Source of the DNA: Luscinia megarhynchos | Taxonomy: Eukaryota > Chordata > Aves > Passeriformes > Turdidae | NCBI GenBank assembly: GCA_034336665.1 | Contig: CM067576.1 | Location: 16,489,960 to 16,553,959 of the forward strand | Reading direction: 5' to 3' | DNA length: 64,000 nucleotides | In this document: piece after piece, positions 22,128 to 32,230 of the stretch | Numbering within the stretch: the first letter of the stretch is position 1 | Layout of the letters: every line of letters begins with the position of its first letter | Notes under the pieces: generated by a model | The model's database searches: none | Seen by the model: the letters and a program-made list of their open reading frames with translations, nothing else | Told to the model about the DNA's origin: nothing | Translations under genes and position numbers: made by a program

Positions 22128-23524
22128 GGGAGCCCCTGCCTGGAGCAGGGGACAGCCCATCCCCAGCGACCCCCGCGGGCGAATCTCCGCGCATCCACTC
22201 AGCAGAGGCGAGGTGGGAATGCAGGCAGGAGCAATCGCGGAGGAATTTGGGCAGCAGGAATGCGCATCCAAGGCATGCATGAGCTGGCAGCCCCCGGGGA
22301 TGGCAGGTGGTGCCTGCTCCCGTGGGATTTACATAACCATCATTAGCCCGTGCCCCAGCCAGGAGAGCCCTGGGCTCCCACCTGTCCCAGCTCCTGAGGC
22401 AGGGAGGGAAACAGGGCAGCTCCATTGCCCCAAATTCCATGTTTTTAGGATTTCTGTGCCCTCCTAAAGGAACCTCGGGCGTTGTTGCTCACCTGGATGC
22501 TGCAGGAGCGAGGGTTTGGTTATTCCATGGGTTGGTTTGCACTCCCCAGCCTTCCTGGTGGATATTTGTGGAACGTCTCTCGTCTGTAGGACAGCCAGAG
22601 GATAATGCTGGGATATGATGGATCCAGGATTTCATTCTGGAGCTGGGCTGGGTTGTTTCATGCAATGTGAGAGAGGAGGATTGCCCAGCAATGCTCACTC
22701 CTTGCCTCTGCTTTTGGCTGCTGCGAATTTGAGCTGCAAGGACCCGATTTTTCACAGAGGGCATGTGCCAGATAACAAATATTTTGAGAAGTGCCAGTGA
22801 AATGTGCCCAGATATTTTATTTCCAGAAGAAGGAGAGAAAATTGCTGTTTTTCCTCATTAGGAGAGCAACACCCCCATCCTCCAGCCCGTTTTTAGAGGA
22901 GGAATTTTCTCTGATCTCTTGACCCTTTCCTTGCACCTTCCCCAGTTTCTGCAGCCTCTGGGGCAGAGTCTCACTGGCAAAGCAGTTTCTTCCCTGTTAA
23001 ATCTCCCAGGTGGTTCTGTCCTCTCCCTGGAAGCCACAAAGAGACCTCAGGGGAAATATTTCCCACCTGAGTGTGACTCTGGTCTGCATCACAAAGCTCT
23101 TTCAGGAGGAGAATTGAGGCTGCCTGGACAATCCTAATTTTGGCATTTCCTAACCTTTGAACCCTGTAATCCTATTAAGGTGCTTCTTAACATAATTATT
23201 CAGCAGTTTAATGTAATAATTCTGCTTTTTATAGTCCAGTAAAGGTTGAAACCCCTCTGTGCCAGGGTAGGAGATCATGGAGGTGGCACCACGAGCACAA
23301 AGTCTGTCATAGGGAGGTTGAATTTGTTTCGCTGGGTATCACAGGGAAGCTGTGGGGTGATGGGGATTTTAGGAGCCCTCAGAGCGTTGCTGAGCCCTGC
23401 AGGGACAGGCTCAGTGTCAGGGAACATCCATCTGGGTACTCTGCCTGCCGTTGCTGTGGCGATGTGGCCGCTGTCACACAGTGCCCGTGGTGAGACTGCA
23501 GCAGGGAGGTGACTCCAGCACTCA

Positions 23525-24184
23525 GGGGAAAAACAGATCCCCTGGGAGTGGGGAAAAGGAGAAACAGATCCCCTGGGAGCCAGAAGGGAAGAACAGATCT
23601 CCTGGGAGTGGGGAAAAGGAAAAACAGATCCCCTGGGAGAGGGAAAAAGGAAAAACAGATCCCCTGGGAGAGGGAAAAAGGAAAAACAGATCCCCTGGGA
23701 GTGGGGAAAAGGAAAAACAGATCCCCTGGGAGTGGGGAAAAGGAAAAACAGATCCCCTGGGAGCCAGAAGGGAAGAACAGATCTCCTGGGAGTGGGGAAA
23801 AGGAAAAACAGATCCCCTGGGAGCCAGAAGGGAAGAACAGATCCCCTAGGAGTGGGGAAAAAGGAAAACAGATCCTCTGGGAGTGGGGAAAAGGAAGAAC
23901 AGATCCCCCAGGAGCCAGAAGGGAAGAACAGATCCCCTGGGAGTGGGGAAAGGAAGAACAGATCCCCTGGGAGTGGGGAAAAGAGAAAACAGATACCCTG
24001 GGAGCGGTGAAAAGGAAGAACAGAATCCCCAGGAGCAGGGAAAAGGAAGAACAGATCCCTGGGAGCCAGAAGGGAAAACAGATCCCCTGGGAGTGGAGAA
24101 AAGGAAAAACAGATCTCCTGGGAGCCAGAAGGGAAACAGATCCCCTGGGAATGAGGAGAAGAAACAACACATCCCCTGGGAGCC
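23525..24184 (+). repeat. Minisatellite, 29-32-bp unit, ~21 copies
   Basis: Two unit types are interleaved. One is GGGAGTGGGGAAAAGGA plus AAAACAGATCCCCT. The other is GGGAGCCAGAAGGGAAGA plus ACAGATCTCCT. The shared core ACAGATCCCCTGGGAG alternates with a purine-only spacer. The strand asymmetry is strong. Open frames through it (510 codons +, 453 codons -) are repeat artefacts. Confidence 0.93.
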
Positions 24185-24620
24185 GGGCAGAGCGCCCCAG
24201 CCGCGGCTGTGCCAGTGATGCTGAGCCGGGTGGGTGCATCTGCCCGCACCCATTCCCGGGTGGGATCTGCAGCTCTGGGACAGCGCCCGGGGCTGGGGCT
24301 GCTCCCGTGTGCAGCTGGGGGCTGGCAGCCCGCTCGCTTCAGGGCCGGCTCTCCGTGCTGCTCGGAGCTGCTGCTGCTGCTCAGGGCCGGGGGGCCGGGG
24401 ACGATGCTGGGTGTGTGCTCATCTCCCGGCTCCGGAGCCCGGGACAAACCCGTCTGAGCGCTGGCAGCAGCCCGCGGAGCTCCGGGGATGCTCGGGAGGA
24501 GCGGGTGTTGCTCCTCCTTGCCCCGGGAGCTGGAGGAGCGGCTCGGAGCCGCAGTCACCTCCTCGGTGGGCAGTGCCGGGTCGGGCTCCGGCACCGGGAG
24601 CCATCTGGAGCGAGGGTGGG
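24185..24620. other. CpG-rich island inside the last intron
   Basis: A roughly 430-bp block is rich in CG dinucleotides (for example CCGGGTGGG, GCCCGGGG, CCCGCGGAGC, GAGCGGCTCGGAGCCG). This is unlike the surrounding repeat arrays. It could be an intronic CpG island or cryptic promoter. No TATA box or recognised exon is seen. Confidence 0.45.
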
Positions 24621-24744
24621 AAGTTTGGGATGCCATCTGGCTGGGTGTTGTAGTGCTAGAATTGGTCCCGCAGCCGTCTGGCTGGGTGTTGTAGTGCTAG
24701 GAATGGTCCTGCAAGCCGTCTGCACGGGGAGGGGTGAGGGAGGG

Positions 24745-24930
24745 AAAGCTGGGGCTGGGAAAAGCTGGGGTGGGAGAAGCTGGGACTGGGAGAAGCTGGG
24801 GTGGGAGAAGCTGGGGCTGGGAGAAGCTGGGGCTGGGAAAAGCTGGGGCTGGGAAAAGCTGGGGCTGGGAAAAGCTGGGCTGGGAGAAGCTGGGGCTGGG
24901 AGAAGCTGGGGTGGGAGAAGCTGGGGCTGC
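24745..24930 (+). repeat. Minisatellite, 15-16-bp unit GGGAGAAGCTGGGGCT, ~12 copies
   Basis: Simple tandem GGGAGAAGCTGGGGCT with GGGAAAAGCTGG variants. It lies 120 bp downstream of the CpG-rich block. Repetitive frames in both strands have no coding support. Confidence 0.92.
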
Positions 24931-25732
24931 GGGGAGCCCCGTGCTGGGCTCGCAGCTCCCGAGCTGTCTGTGCCCATCGGTCCCTGGAGCAGCGCTGTGA
25001 GACCGAGCAGCCTCCAGCAGCTCCAGCAGGGACATTGGTGAGCTCTGGGCTAGTCCATGTGGGAATTTGGCCCAGAAACGGGTGAAGAGCTGTGGGAAGG
25101 ATCCTGCATCCAATGGGTATCCTGAGGGGATCAGCAATCCAAGGCTGGGGCAGCCTCACCTTGAGCTCTGAGACAGCTTTGGGTGCCACAACATCAGAGC
25201 GAGCCAGAGCTGCTCCAGAGTGCCAGAGGAGGAGCCGGGGCTGGGGAGGCTCTGGAGGGGCACCGAGGGGTGGCTGAGGGCACTGGGCTGGCTCAGCTCA
25301 GCTCAGGAGCTGAGGGCACAGCTCAGGGAAGGAGGGAACGGCTCCAGGGGCAGCTTTGGGCTGGGGAGCAGGGAAAGGCTCTTCCCTCCCCCAGCGGGTG
25401 CTGGCACTGCCCAGGCTCCCCAGGGAATGGGCACGGCCCCGAGGCTGCCAGAGCTCCAGGGGTGCACAGGGGGATTGATGGGGGTCTGGGCAGGGCCAGG
25501 GGCTGATCCACGATCCTGGTGGGTCCCTCAAACTCAGCAGATTCCATGATTCCCTGCTGGGATAATGCACTGGCTGTGCCCCCCTCATTTGTCTCTGAGC
25601 CTTGTGAGAGAGATCCTGGCTCCAGAGCCACCTGCAGCGCAGCTCCCCTCTCCCAACAGCTCTGGCAAGGGGACAACACGTTGGGAATGAGCCACAGAGC
25701 TCCTGCTCCCTGCAGGAAGATCCTGCTGAGAT

Positions 25733-26021
25733 GGGACGGGACGGGACGGGACGGGACAGGACAGGACAGGACAGGACAGGACAGGACAGGACAGGACAGG
25801 ATAGGACAGGATAGGATAGGATAGGATAGGATAGGATAGGATAGGATAGGATAGGATAGGATAGGATAGGATAGGATAGGATAGGATAGGATAGGATAGG
25901 ATAGGATAGGATAGGATAGGATAGGATAGGATAGGATAGGATAGGATAGGATAGGATAGGATAGGATAGGATAGGATAGGATAGGATAGGATAGGATAGG
26001 ATAGGATAGGATAGGATAGGA
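25733..26021 (+). repeat. Pentanucleotide array (GGGAC)5-(AGGAC)8-(AGGAT)~43
   Basis: An uninterrupted pentamer array of about 57 units whose sequence changes in blocks. Five GGGAC are followed by eight AGGAC, one AGGAT, one AGGAC, then about 43 AGGAT. The array stops at AAGGGAATTG. Open frames through it encode SYPIL repeats on the - strand and are not genes. Confidence 0.97.
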
Positions 26022-26393
26022 AGGGAATTGGGCTAGCCAGTGTAAGAGCACGGGATGTTGGGCTGCACAGTCCCAGCTGTTCCTTAGGGTGTGTGAGGAG
26101 GGAGGGGAGCAGCAGCACTGTGCCCGGAGGAAGCAGCTCCGCAGGGAAGTGGTATCTGGAGGGAGCAGCGCTGTAAAACATGGCACCTGCAGGAAACGGC
26201 TCCACTGCAGCAGAGCTGCCTGCAGGGAAGGCAGCCGCGGGGGGAGGCAGCACCTGGAGGCAGCAGCAGCACAGAACATGGCACCTGCAGGACGTGGCAC
26301 CGTGGGGGACCCCTACCTGGAGGCAGCAGCGCCCTGGGGGACAGAACTTCCCAGGAATGGCGCTGTGGGGAATGGCACCTGGGGGGAGCAGCG

Positions 26394-26709
26394 CCGTGGG
26401 AGACACACCCGTGGGGGACACTCCTGTGGGGGACACACCCGTGGGGGACACTCCTGTGGGGGACACACCTGTGGGGGACACTCCTGTGGGGGACACAGCC
26501 GTGGGGGACACTCCTGTGGGGGACACAGCCGTGGGGGACACAGCCCGTGGGGGACACACCTGTGGGGGACACTCCTGTGGGGGGACACAGCCGTGGGGGG
26601 ACACAGCCGTGGGGGACACACCTGTGGGGGGACACTCCTGTGGGGGACACAGCCGTGGGGGACACTCCTGTGGGGGACACACTCCTGTGGGGGACACAGC
26701 CGTGGGGAG
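26394..26709 (+). repeat. Minisatellite, 15-bp unit GTGGGGGACACNCCT, ~21 copies
   Basis: The unit GTGGGGGACACACCT alternates with GTGGGGGACACTCCT and GTGGGGGACACAGCC, with a few 1-base insertions. A 15-bp period preserves frame, giving VGDTP, GGHSC and CPPQE-type pentapeptide repeats in different frames. Frames shift at the indels and no start or splice context supports translation. Confidence 0.94.
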
Positions 26710-29700
26710 TGGCGCTGCGGGAGAGTGGCGCCTGTGGAGAACGTTGGCATGGCAGATGGGGCCTGGCAGCAGCTCCTGGATTGCCGGGAATGGTTCCTGG
26801 AGCAGCCGTGGTGCAGGAGAGCGGCACCAGGAATGGTGAATAGGGAATGGTGCCGCTGCCAGGAGCTGTGGGGCAGGAAGGGAGTCCTGCTTGCACGGGG
26901 AGGGGGACAGTGCTGCTGGGAGGTGATGTCACGGGAGGCCACCACCCTCAGGGACATGCCAGAGGGCTCTGCAGAGCCCCGAGGGCATGCAGTGGGAGAA
27001 GGGGCATTTCCAGGTGGCCAAGCTGCCTCTCCTGGGAGCACTGCCCCTTTCCCTGGCTGAGGACTGACCTTTGGAATTTTGTTGTAGTGTGGGCCCTGCT
27101 CTGTCCCTCTGTCCCCAGGGCCAGCACAGCTCAGGGTTTGGGGCTCTGCTCTTGGGGCAGCTGGCTGGAATGAGTTCTCCCCAGGGAGGGGAGAAGGTTC
27201 TTTCTGATCCCAGCTTTGGGAAAGCATCTGGTTTTCCTCCCAGCTGCTCTCCCCACACTCCTCTTCCCCTTTTCCCCACACTGCTGAACCTCCCCAGTCC
27301 CTCCTGGCATTCTGTGCTTCCCTCCTCCCCCTTCCTGGGCTTCTCTGCATCCTCTGCCGTGCTCTGCTCTGTCACAGCCCCTCTGCCTCCCCTCCCTGAG
27401 CTGCTCCAGCACATCCCCTCCCTTCCAAGACTTCTGTGCTGCATCATCCAGCCCTGCTCTCCCTGCACTGACGCAAGTGGAAGACACGGGAGGACCAAGC
27501 CAGGCTGGAGATGTTGCAGAAAGTGGCATAAAAAACGAGCTTGGGGCTGGCTCTCAGCCTCTGCTCGGAGCTCCCAGGCTTGCAGAGGGCCAGGGAACCT
27601 CTGCCCGTCTCCTGCAGGAGATGGAAGCGCTGCTGGCTGAGGCTGCTGCTTTTGTCTTGTTCCCAAAGCACCCCAGAGCTCTGCTGGAATCCCCCAGTAA
27701 GGTTTTCGAGGAGCCCTGCAGGATGAGCTCCTGGATGGGGAGAGAGGGAGACCGGAATAATCAGCAGCCTGATTTTGTGCCTCTTCCCAGAGGAGCCAAC
27801 CTGGTGTAAAACCCCAAAAAACCAAAGAGATCCCAACTTTTCCTGCCCTGGATTCATCCCTAAGGAGGAGAGCACCCCGAGGCAGCTGACAAGGGGATGC
27901 CAGAGAAAGGCAAATCTGCAGGAAGGGGTGATGTGAGGGTTGTGAATGCCCAAGCAACCACTTCTCTCCCTGGGAAACACCATCTGGTGGCCTGGAATAA
28001 CCAGGATGGGCCAAAGCTCAGGAAAACATGGCAGCTGCACAAAGCTTTACTTGGCATGGTCAGGACACTGTGATACTAGAGAGGGCGTGGCCGTCCTCTT
28101 CATCCCTGGGAATGTTGTCACATTCCAGGGCTTCAGAGGCACAAAAGTGCATTTTGGGTGGAGGAGGGATCCAAAATCCCGAGTACCCTTTGTGCACCCT
28201 GAGGTGTGGGCCTGCCTCCTCACCAGCCCACAGAATTGGGGAAAAATTGAGCAAAAATTCCCATCCAAGAGGGATTTGTGCTTGTCTGGTGGCACATCAG
28301 AGTCCCTGAGCCACCAGCCTGTGCTGGGAATTAGGCCATGGGGTCGTGTTTTCCCTCAGTCCCAGCTATTCAGGAATTCCACCCTGCCCCGTTCCGGGCT
28401 CATGGCACCGAATCCGCTCCTCAGCAGCTCCACAAGTGAGGGGACAATGCTGGAAAAAGCCTTCAGTGCCAGGAGCAGACAATGGGAAACGCAGAATAAA
28501 AGACCCTGAACACAACGTTCCTGCTTGATCCTGCCATTCCCAAGCTTCTGCTGGCACAAGGAAATCTCCGTAGCTTTATTCCCTGCAGAGGTGGATTTTA
28601 TTTCAGTCCTGCCAGTCCGCTCTGTGGGCTCAGCAAAGCTCCTTTTGCCCCAGGAAGCAGGGATGGCTCCTGTCCACTTCCCTGGGAGCACAGAGTGAAA
28701 GACCACAGAACACAACCTCAAAGTGACCAAGCCATCGCATGGCCACCATCCTGTGGGTCCTGAGAGGAAAACCCAACGGATCCTCTGGGATTCAGATTCC
28801 ATTCTCTGCTTGGACTCGCCCAGAGCAGGGATGAAAACGGAGCTGCTGTGCCTCTGGTTTTGTATCTCACATGGGAGGGAGAATGGAGGCAGTTCCTCAG
28901 GAAATGAGGCAGCTGGTGCAGGGCCAGCCCCAAGGACGTGCCCAGCCAAGCCGTGCTCTCGTGCTGCCACCACCACTGCCGTGTCCCCTGCGCTGCTTTT
29001 GTGCTGCTGCTGCTTTCTGTCCCCGCGGCGCGAGCATGGCCGTCCCCCGCGTGCGGTGGGCGCAGGGCGGAGCATCCTCTGCTCTGGGATGTGTCCGTGT
29101 GTGCATCCACGGGGTGCATCCATGTGTGTGTCCATGTGTGTGTCCCTGTGTGCGTGCACAGCCCCAGCCTGAGCTTCTGGTGTCACCACCCAGCTGGCTT
29201 CGCGTGTCCCCGCGTGAGTCCCGCCAGGGCCGCTGGGCTGCAGGGAGGAGCAGGGTAAAGCTGGAGCCAGGAGCGAGGGAGGAGGAGCAGCGGCGGCCCA
29301 GCGGCCTCCAGGAGGCTGGAGCAGGGCCAGGAGGCAGCGGGGACCAGGGGGACAGGGGTGGCAGAGGCTGAAGGGGGTGTGGAGGCCGGGGCTGTGCACT
29401 GATGTGACGCTGTCGTCCTTTTTCTGCCCCTCATCAGAGTCCCCTGAGCGGAGCAGGCTGTGAAGGGGGGCTGCCATCAGGTATGTCCGTGGGGCTCCTG
29501 CCAGGATATCCCAGCTTCCAGGGGAGCCTCTGTGGGTGCAGGCCCCAGGGGGAAACCAGACTGCCTTTGGGGATGGTTTTGGGGCAAGATGTGCTCACAC
29601 AGTGGTTGGCTGCTGATTCTGCCCCTTCATCCATGCCGGTGTCGAGCACTCCCAGCATTGTCGGGAGCCTTCTCCTGCATCCTGTGTGTGAAAGCTGTGC

Positions 29701-31271
29701 CAGGGTGACTCGAGTGTGTGACAGTCCCAAACTGGTGGCAGGAGGGAGTGTTGGCCAGGGCAGGAACCTCGCCATGGTGCTCTGGTTTGCCTCTTCCCAG
29801 GGCTCAGGGAGCGCCCATGGCTCTGCCCTGCTTTTGGGATGAGGGAATTGTGGGAATTGTGTTCAGGGGGTGCCCCACATGTCTCAGGAGCCCAGAGTTC
29901 CTCATCACCTCCCTCCATCAGTCTGTCAATGGAGAGAGCTCCATGGTGGGGGAGATATGGAGAGGATTTTTGGGAACCACAGGAACATCTGGAAGTCTGA
30001 GCAGCCTCAAGGTCATGAGCAGCACCTGCATCAGCACCAGGCTGGATCTGCTTATGGCAGCAGGCAGTGACGTGTCCTGGGGCACTCTGTGGTGTCCCAA
30101 ATTGGGGCAGGGATCAAGGAATGGCTCGTGGCTGGGGTGGCTCTGGGAGGGACACTCAGCTCTGCATGGGAGTGCCAAATTCTGGCCTCAGAAGCCTCAT
30201 GATGGGTGCTGCCTGTGCAAGGACACCTGGCCAAGGCTCAGGGACACCTGGGGCAGGGGATGGCTGGTGTGTGAGGACACCAGTCTGTGGACTGGTGAAA
30301 CTGGTGCTCAGTGTCCTGGCCGTGCCAGGAGCAGGGAGCTCCTGCCCTCGGCTGCTGGGCTCCCTCAGGAGCAGGGGTTTGGTGCACAGGGCACCCCTGG
30401 CATCTCCACAGGGCACCCCACGGCACCTCCAGCCTCTCTCGGAGTGGGCATGGCCTTGCCTCCTTGTGCTCAGGGATTCCAGGCTCCACAGGAGACCAGG
30501 ATTAACTTCTGGCTGGACTTGTGGCTCCTGCTGAGGGAGGCTGGAACATGGCCTGGAATGGCTGGTGGGAGCAGGGCAGGGTTGCCCGAGGATGCTGCCC
30601 AGGACACACGGCTGTGCCTCGGGGCCGAGTCCAGGACACTTTTGTCTCTGCACAGTGAAGCCATGAGTGGTGCCCAGTGGGAATTCCTGGAGCTTAGCAG
30701 GTTCAATTCTGGGATGACAGTCCCGGTGTGGCAGCATGTGTCCTGCTGAGAAAATCCAAACTGTGCAATCCTGGTCTTCAAAGGGGCTCGGGCAGCTCTG
30801 CCCTGTGCTCTGCCTCCTGTTTCTCTGTGGCTTTGGGTTTCCCTCCCAGCTCTGCCTTGCTCCCTGGCTGTCCGTGGATCTGGCTCCCAGGTTCTGGGAA
30901 TGCTCCCAAGGACCTGCAAGCCATGGTGAGGGGGGAAAAAAGGGAGAAATGGGAATCTGGGAATGCCCAGAGCTCAAAATGGCCGCCCTGTGCTGAGGGG
31001 AAAAACAGGCCCAGAGCCCATGGTGAGGGGGAAAAATGGGCCCAGAGCCTGTGGTGAGGGAAAATTACAGGAAAAAAGAGGGAGTTGGGAATGGTGGGAA
31101 TGCTCCTGAGACCTTGCAGTCCATGGTGAGGGGAAAAACGTTTGGACGAGGGAAGTCCAGGTCCAGCTGTCCCTCCCAGCGTGGGTAGGACGGAGATGTC
31201 CGGTCCCTGCCGCCCATGCCCGCATCCCGAGGGGTTCCCGGGGTAACGCCGCTGTCCCTTGTTGCCCGCAG

Positions 31272-31657
31272 ATCTCCGGCCTCTGCCCGATGTAGCCATG
31301 ACTGGGACCTGCACCCGGGAGTGCACAGAGTTCGGCCACTCCGACACCTGCTGGATGCCTGGCCAGTCCTCCCCCAGCCGCAGGCCCAAGAACGCCCTCA
31401 AACTCTCCACTTTTGTGCCTTACCAAGACAGAGGGAGTCAAGAGCAAGTCGGGAACGGCAGCCCCAGACTGTCGGAAGAGCGCAGCACCAAAATGGCCAA
31501 CCTCCGCCTGCTCCCCACGTACAGTGCCTTCTCCAATAGTAGCCATGAGCCCTGCAAGGACTCTCCCATGGAGGAAATTCCTCTCACCCAGACCTCGGAC
31601 TTCCAGCCAGCCACCACCCCCTCGGCGCAGACCACCAAGAGGGAGATCTACCTGTGA
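31272..31657 (+). CDS. PCDH1: PCDH1 terminal coding exon (C-terminal tail and stop)
   Basis: The split codon G|AT restores Asp across the phase-1 intron. The exon then encodes about 128 residues beginning DLRPLPDVAMTGTC and ending TAKREIYL-like (here TTKREIYL), followed by TGA at 31655-31657. Residues 14-30 read CTRECTEFGHSDTCWMP, a Cys-rich GHSD.CWMP block that I recall from long isoforms of delta-1 protocadherins. The rest is low-complexity Ser/Thr/Pro tail with the patch SYSAF-like (TYSAFSNSSHE) and EEIPLTQTSDF, all recognisable as PCDH1. The last residues I-Y-L fit a class II PDZ ligand (hydrophobic-x-hydrophobic); that is inference. The acceptor is TTGTTGCCCGCAG at 31271, with a TAAC-type branch-point candidate near 31243. 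With the previous exon this gives about 201 C-terminal residues. No frameshift or premature stop is seen, and the 3'UTR follows directly. Confidence 0.95.
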
Positions 31658-32116
31658 GGCTGGGCGTGAGGGGCAGGGAGCAGAGGCCAGAGGAACGTTT
31701 TCCACTTCGATGCTTTATGGCTCCGCTTCTCCAGGCAGGGGGCTCTGCGGGGAGCAGGGCAGGGCGAGGCAGGGATGAGAGGAGCGCCTTTTTAACCCCG
31801 TGTTGCCCTGGGGCTGAGGGTGGGTGGATGGGGAGGATGAACAGCATCCCAACCCCGATTGCCGAGCATCCCGAACTGCTGCCGGGGAGGGCTGGGCAGG
31901 CTCCTGGTGCGGAGGGCACGGAGAAGGGAGAGAAGGGCTTACGTACCAAAGGTCCACGCAGAGCTGGTGGAGTTCCTGGGGCATAGGACGAGGGGTGTCC
32001 CCGAGCACGGGGGGAGCCAGCTGCCTGTCTCTTTGCTGTAGACTCCTGTAAATACGAATCTTATAGGAATGACATTCAAGTCCTGCCTGATCGCAACTTT
32101 TTATTGTCCTTGAAAT

Positions 32117-32230
32117 GAAAAAAAAAAAAAAAAAAGACATTTTAAAAGAGAAAACAAAGCAAAACAAAACAAAAAAAGCAGAAAAAAAGAGAAAAAACAA
32201 AACAAAGCAAAAAAAGAGAGAAAAAAAATT
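32117..32230 (+). repeat. A-rich low-complexity tract in the 3'UTR
   Basis: About 18 uninterrupted A residues are followed by roughly 95 bases composed mostly of A with scattered C and G (AAACAAAGC-like words). In the mRNA this would be an internal oligo(A) stretch, able to bind poly(A)-binding protein and to prime oligo(dT) falsely. It is not a poly(A) signal itself. Confidence 0.9.

Larger units (their letters stand above)
5772..31271 (+). other. PCDH1: Last intron of PCDH1 (25.5 kb, phase 1)
   Basis: The intron is bounded by the GTACGC donor at 5772 and the CCCGCAG acceptor at 31271. No additional PCDH1-like or other convincing exon is seen inside. It holds CR1 copies, six tandem arrays and several AT-richer islands with clustered transcription-factor motifs, listed separately. 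Plain unique intronic sequence without recognisable content covers roughly 6230-8280, 8460-10440, 10800-12940, 13150-15530, 16000-17520, 22130-23520 and 26710-31240. The last of these includes an imperfect repeat of GGTGAGGGGGAAAAA-like words at 30915-31135 and a TG-rich stretch at 29095-29160. Confidence 0.85.

Noticed and set aside
21001..22440. Overlapping antisense open frames of 479, 422 and 401 codons
   Set aside because: They are one 32-bp stop-poor minisatellite read in three frames. The peptide only cycles repeat phrases, and there is no splice or promoter context.
23275..25041. 510-codon + frame and 453-codon - frame
   Set aside because: Both are generated by the 29-32-bp and 16-bp tandem arrays plus a GC-rich block with few stops. 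No domain is recognisable.
25323..27350. Antisense frames of 325-370 codons with SYPIL and CPPQE repeats and a 323-codon + frame
   Set aside because: Direct translation of the pentamer and 15-bp arrays; frames shift at array indels.
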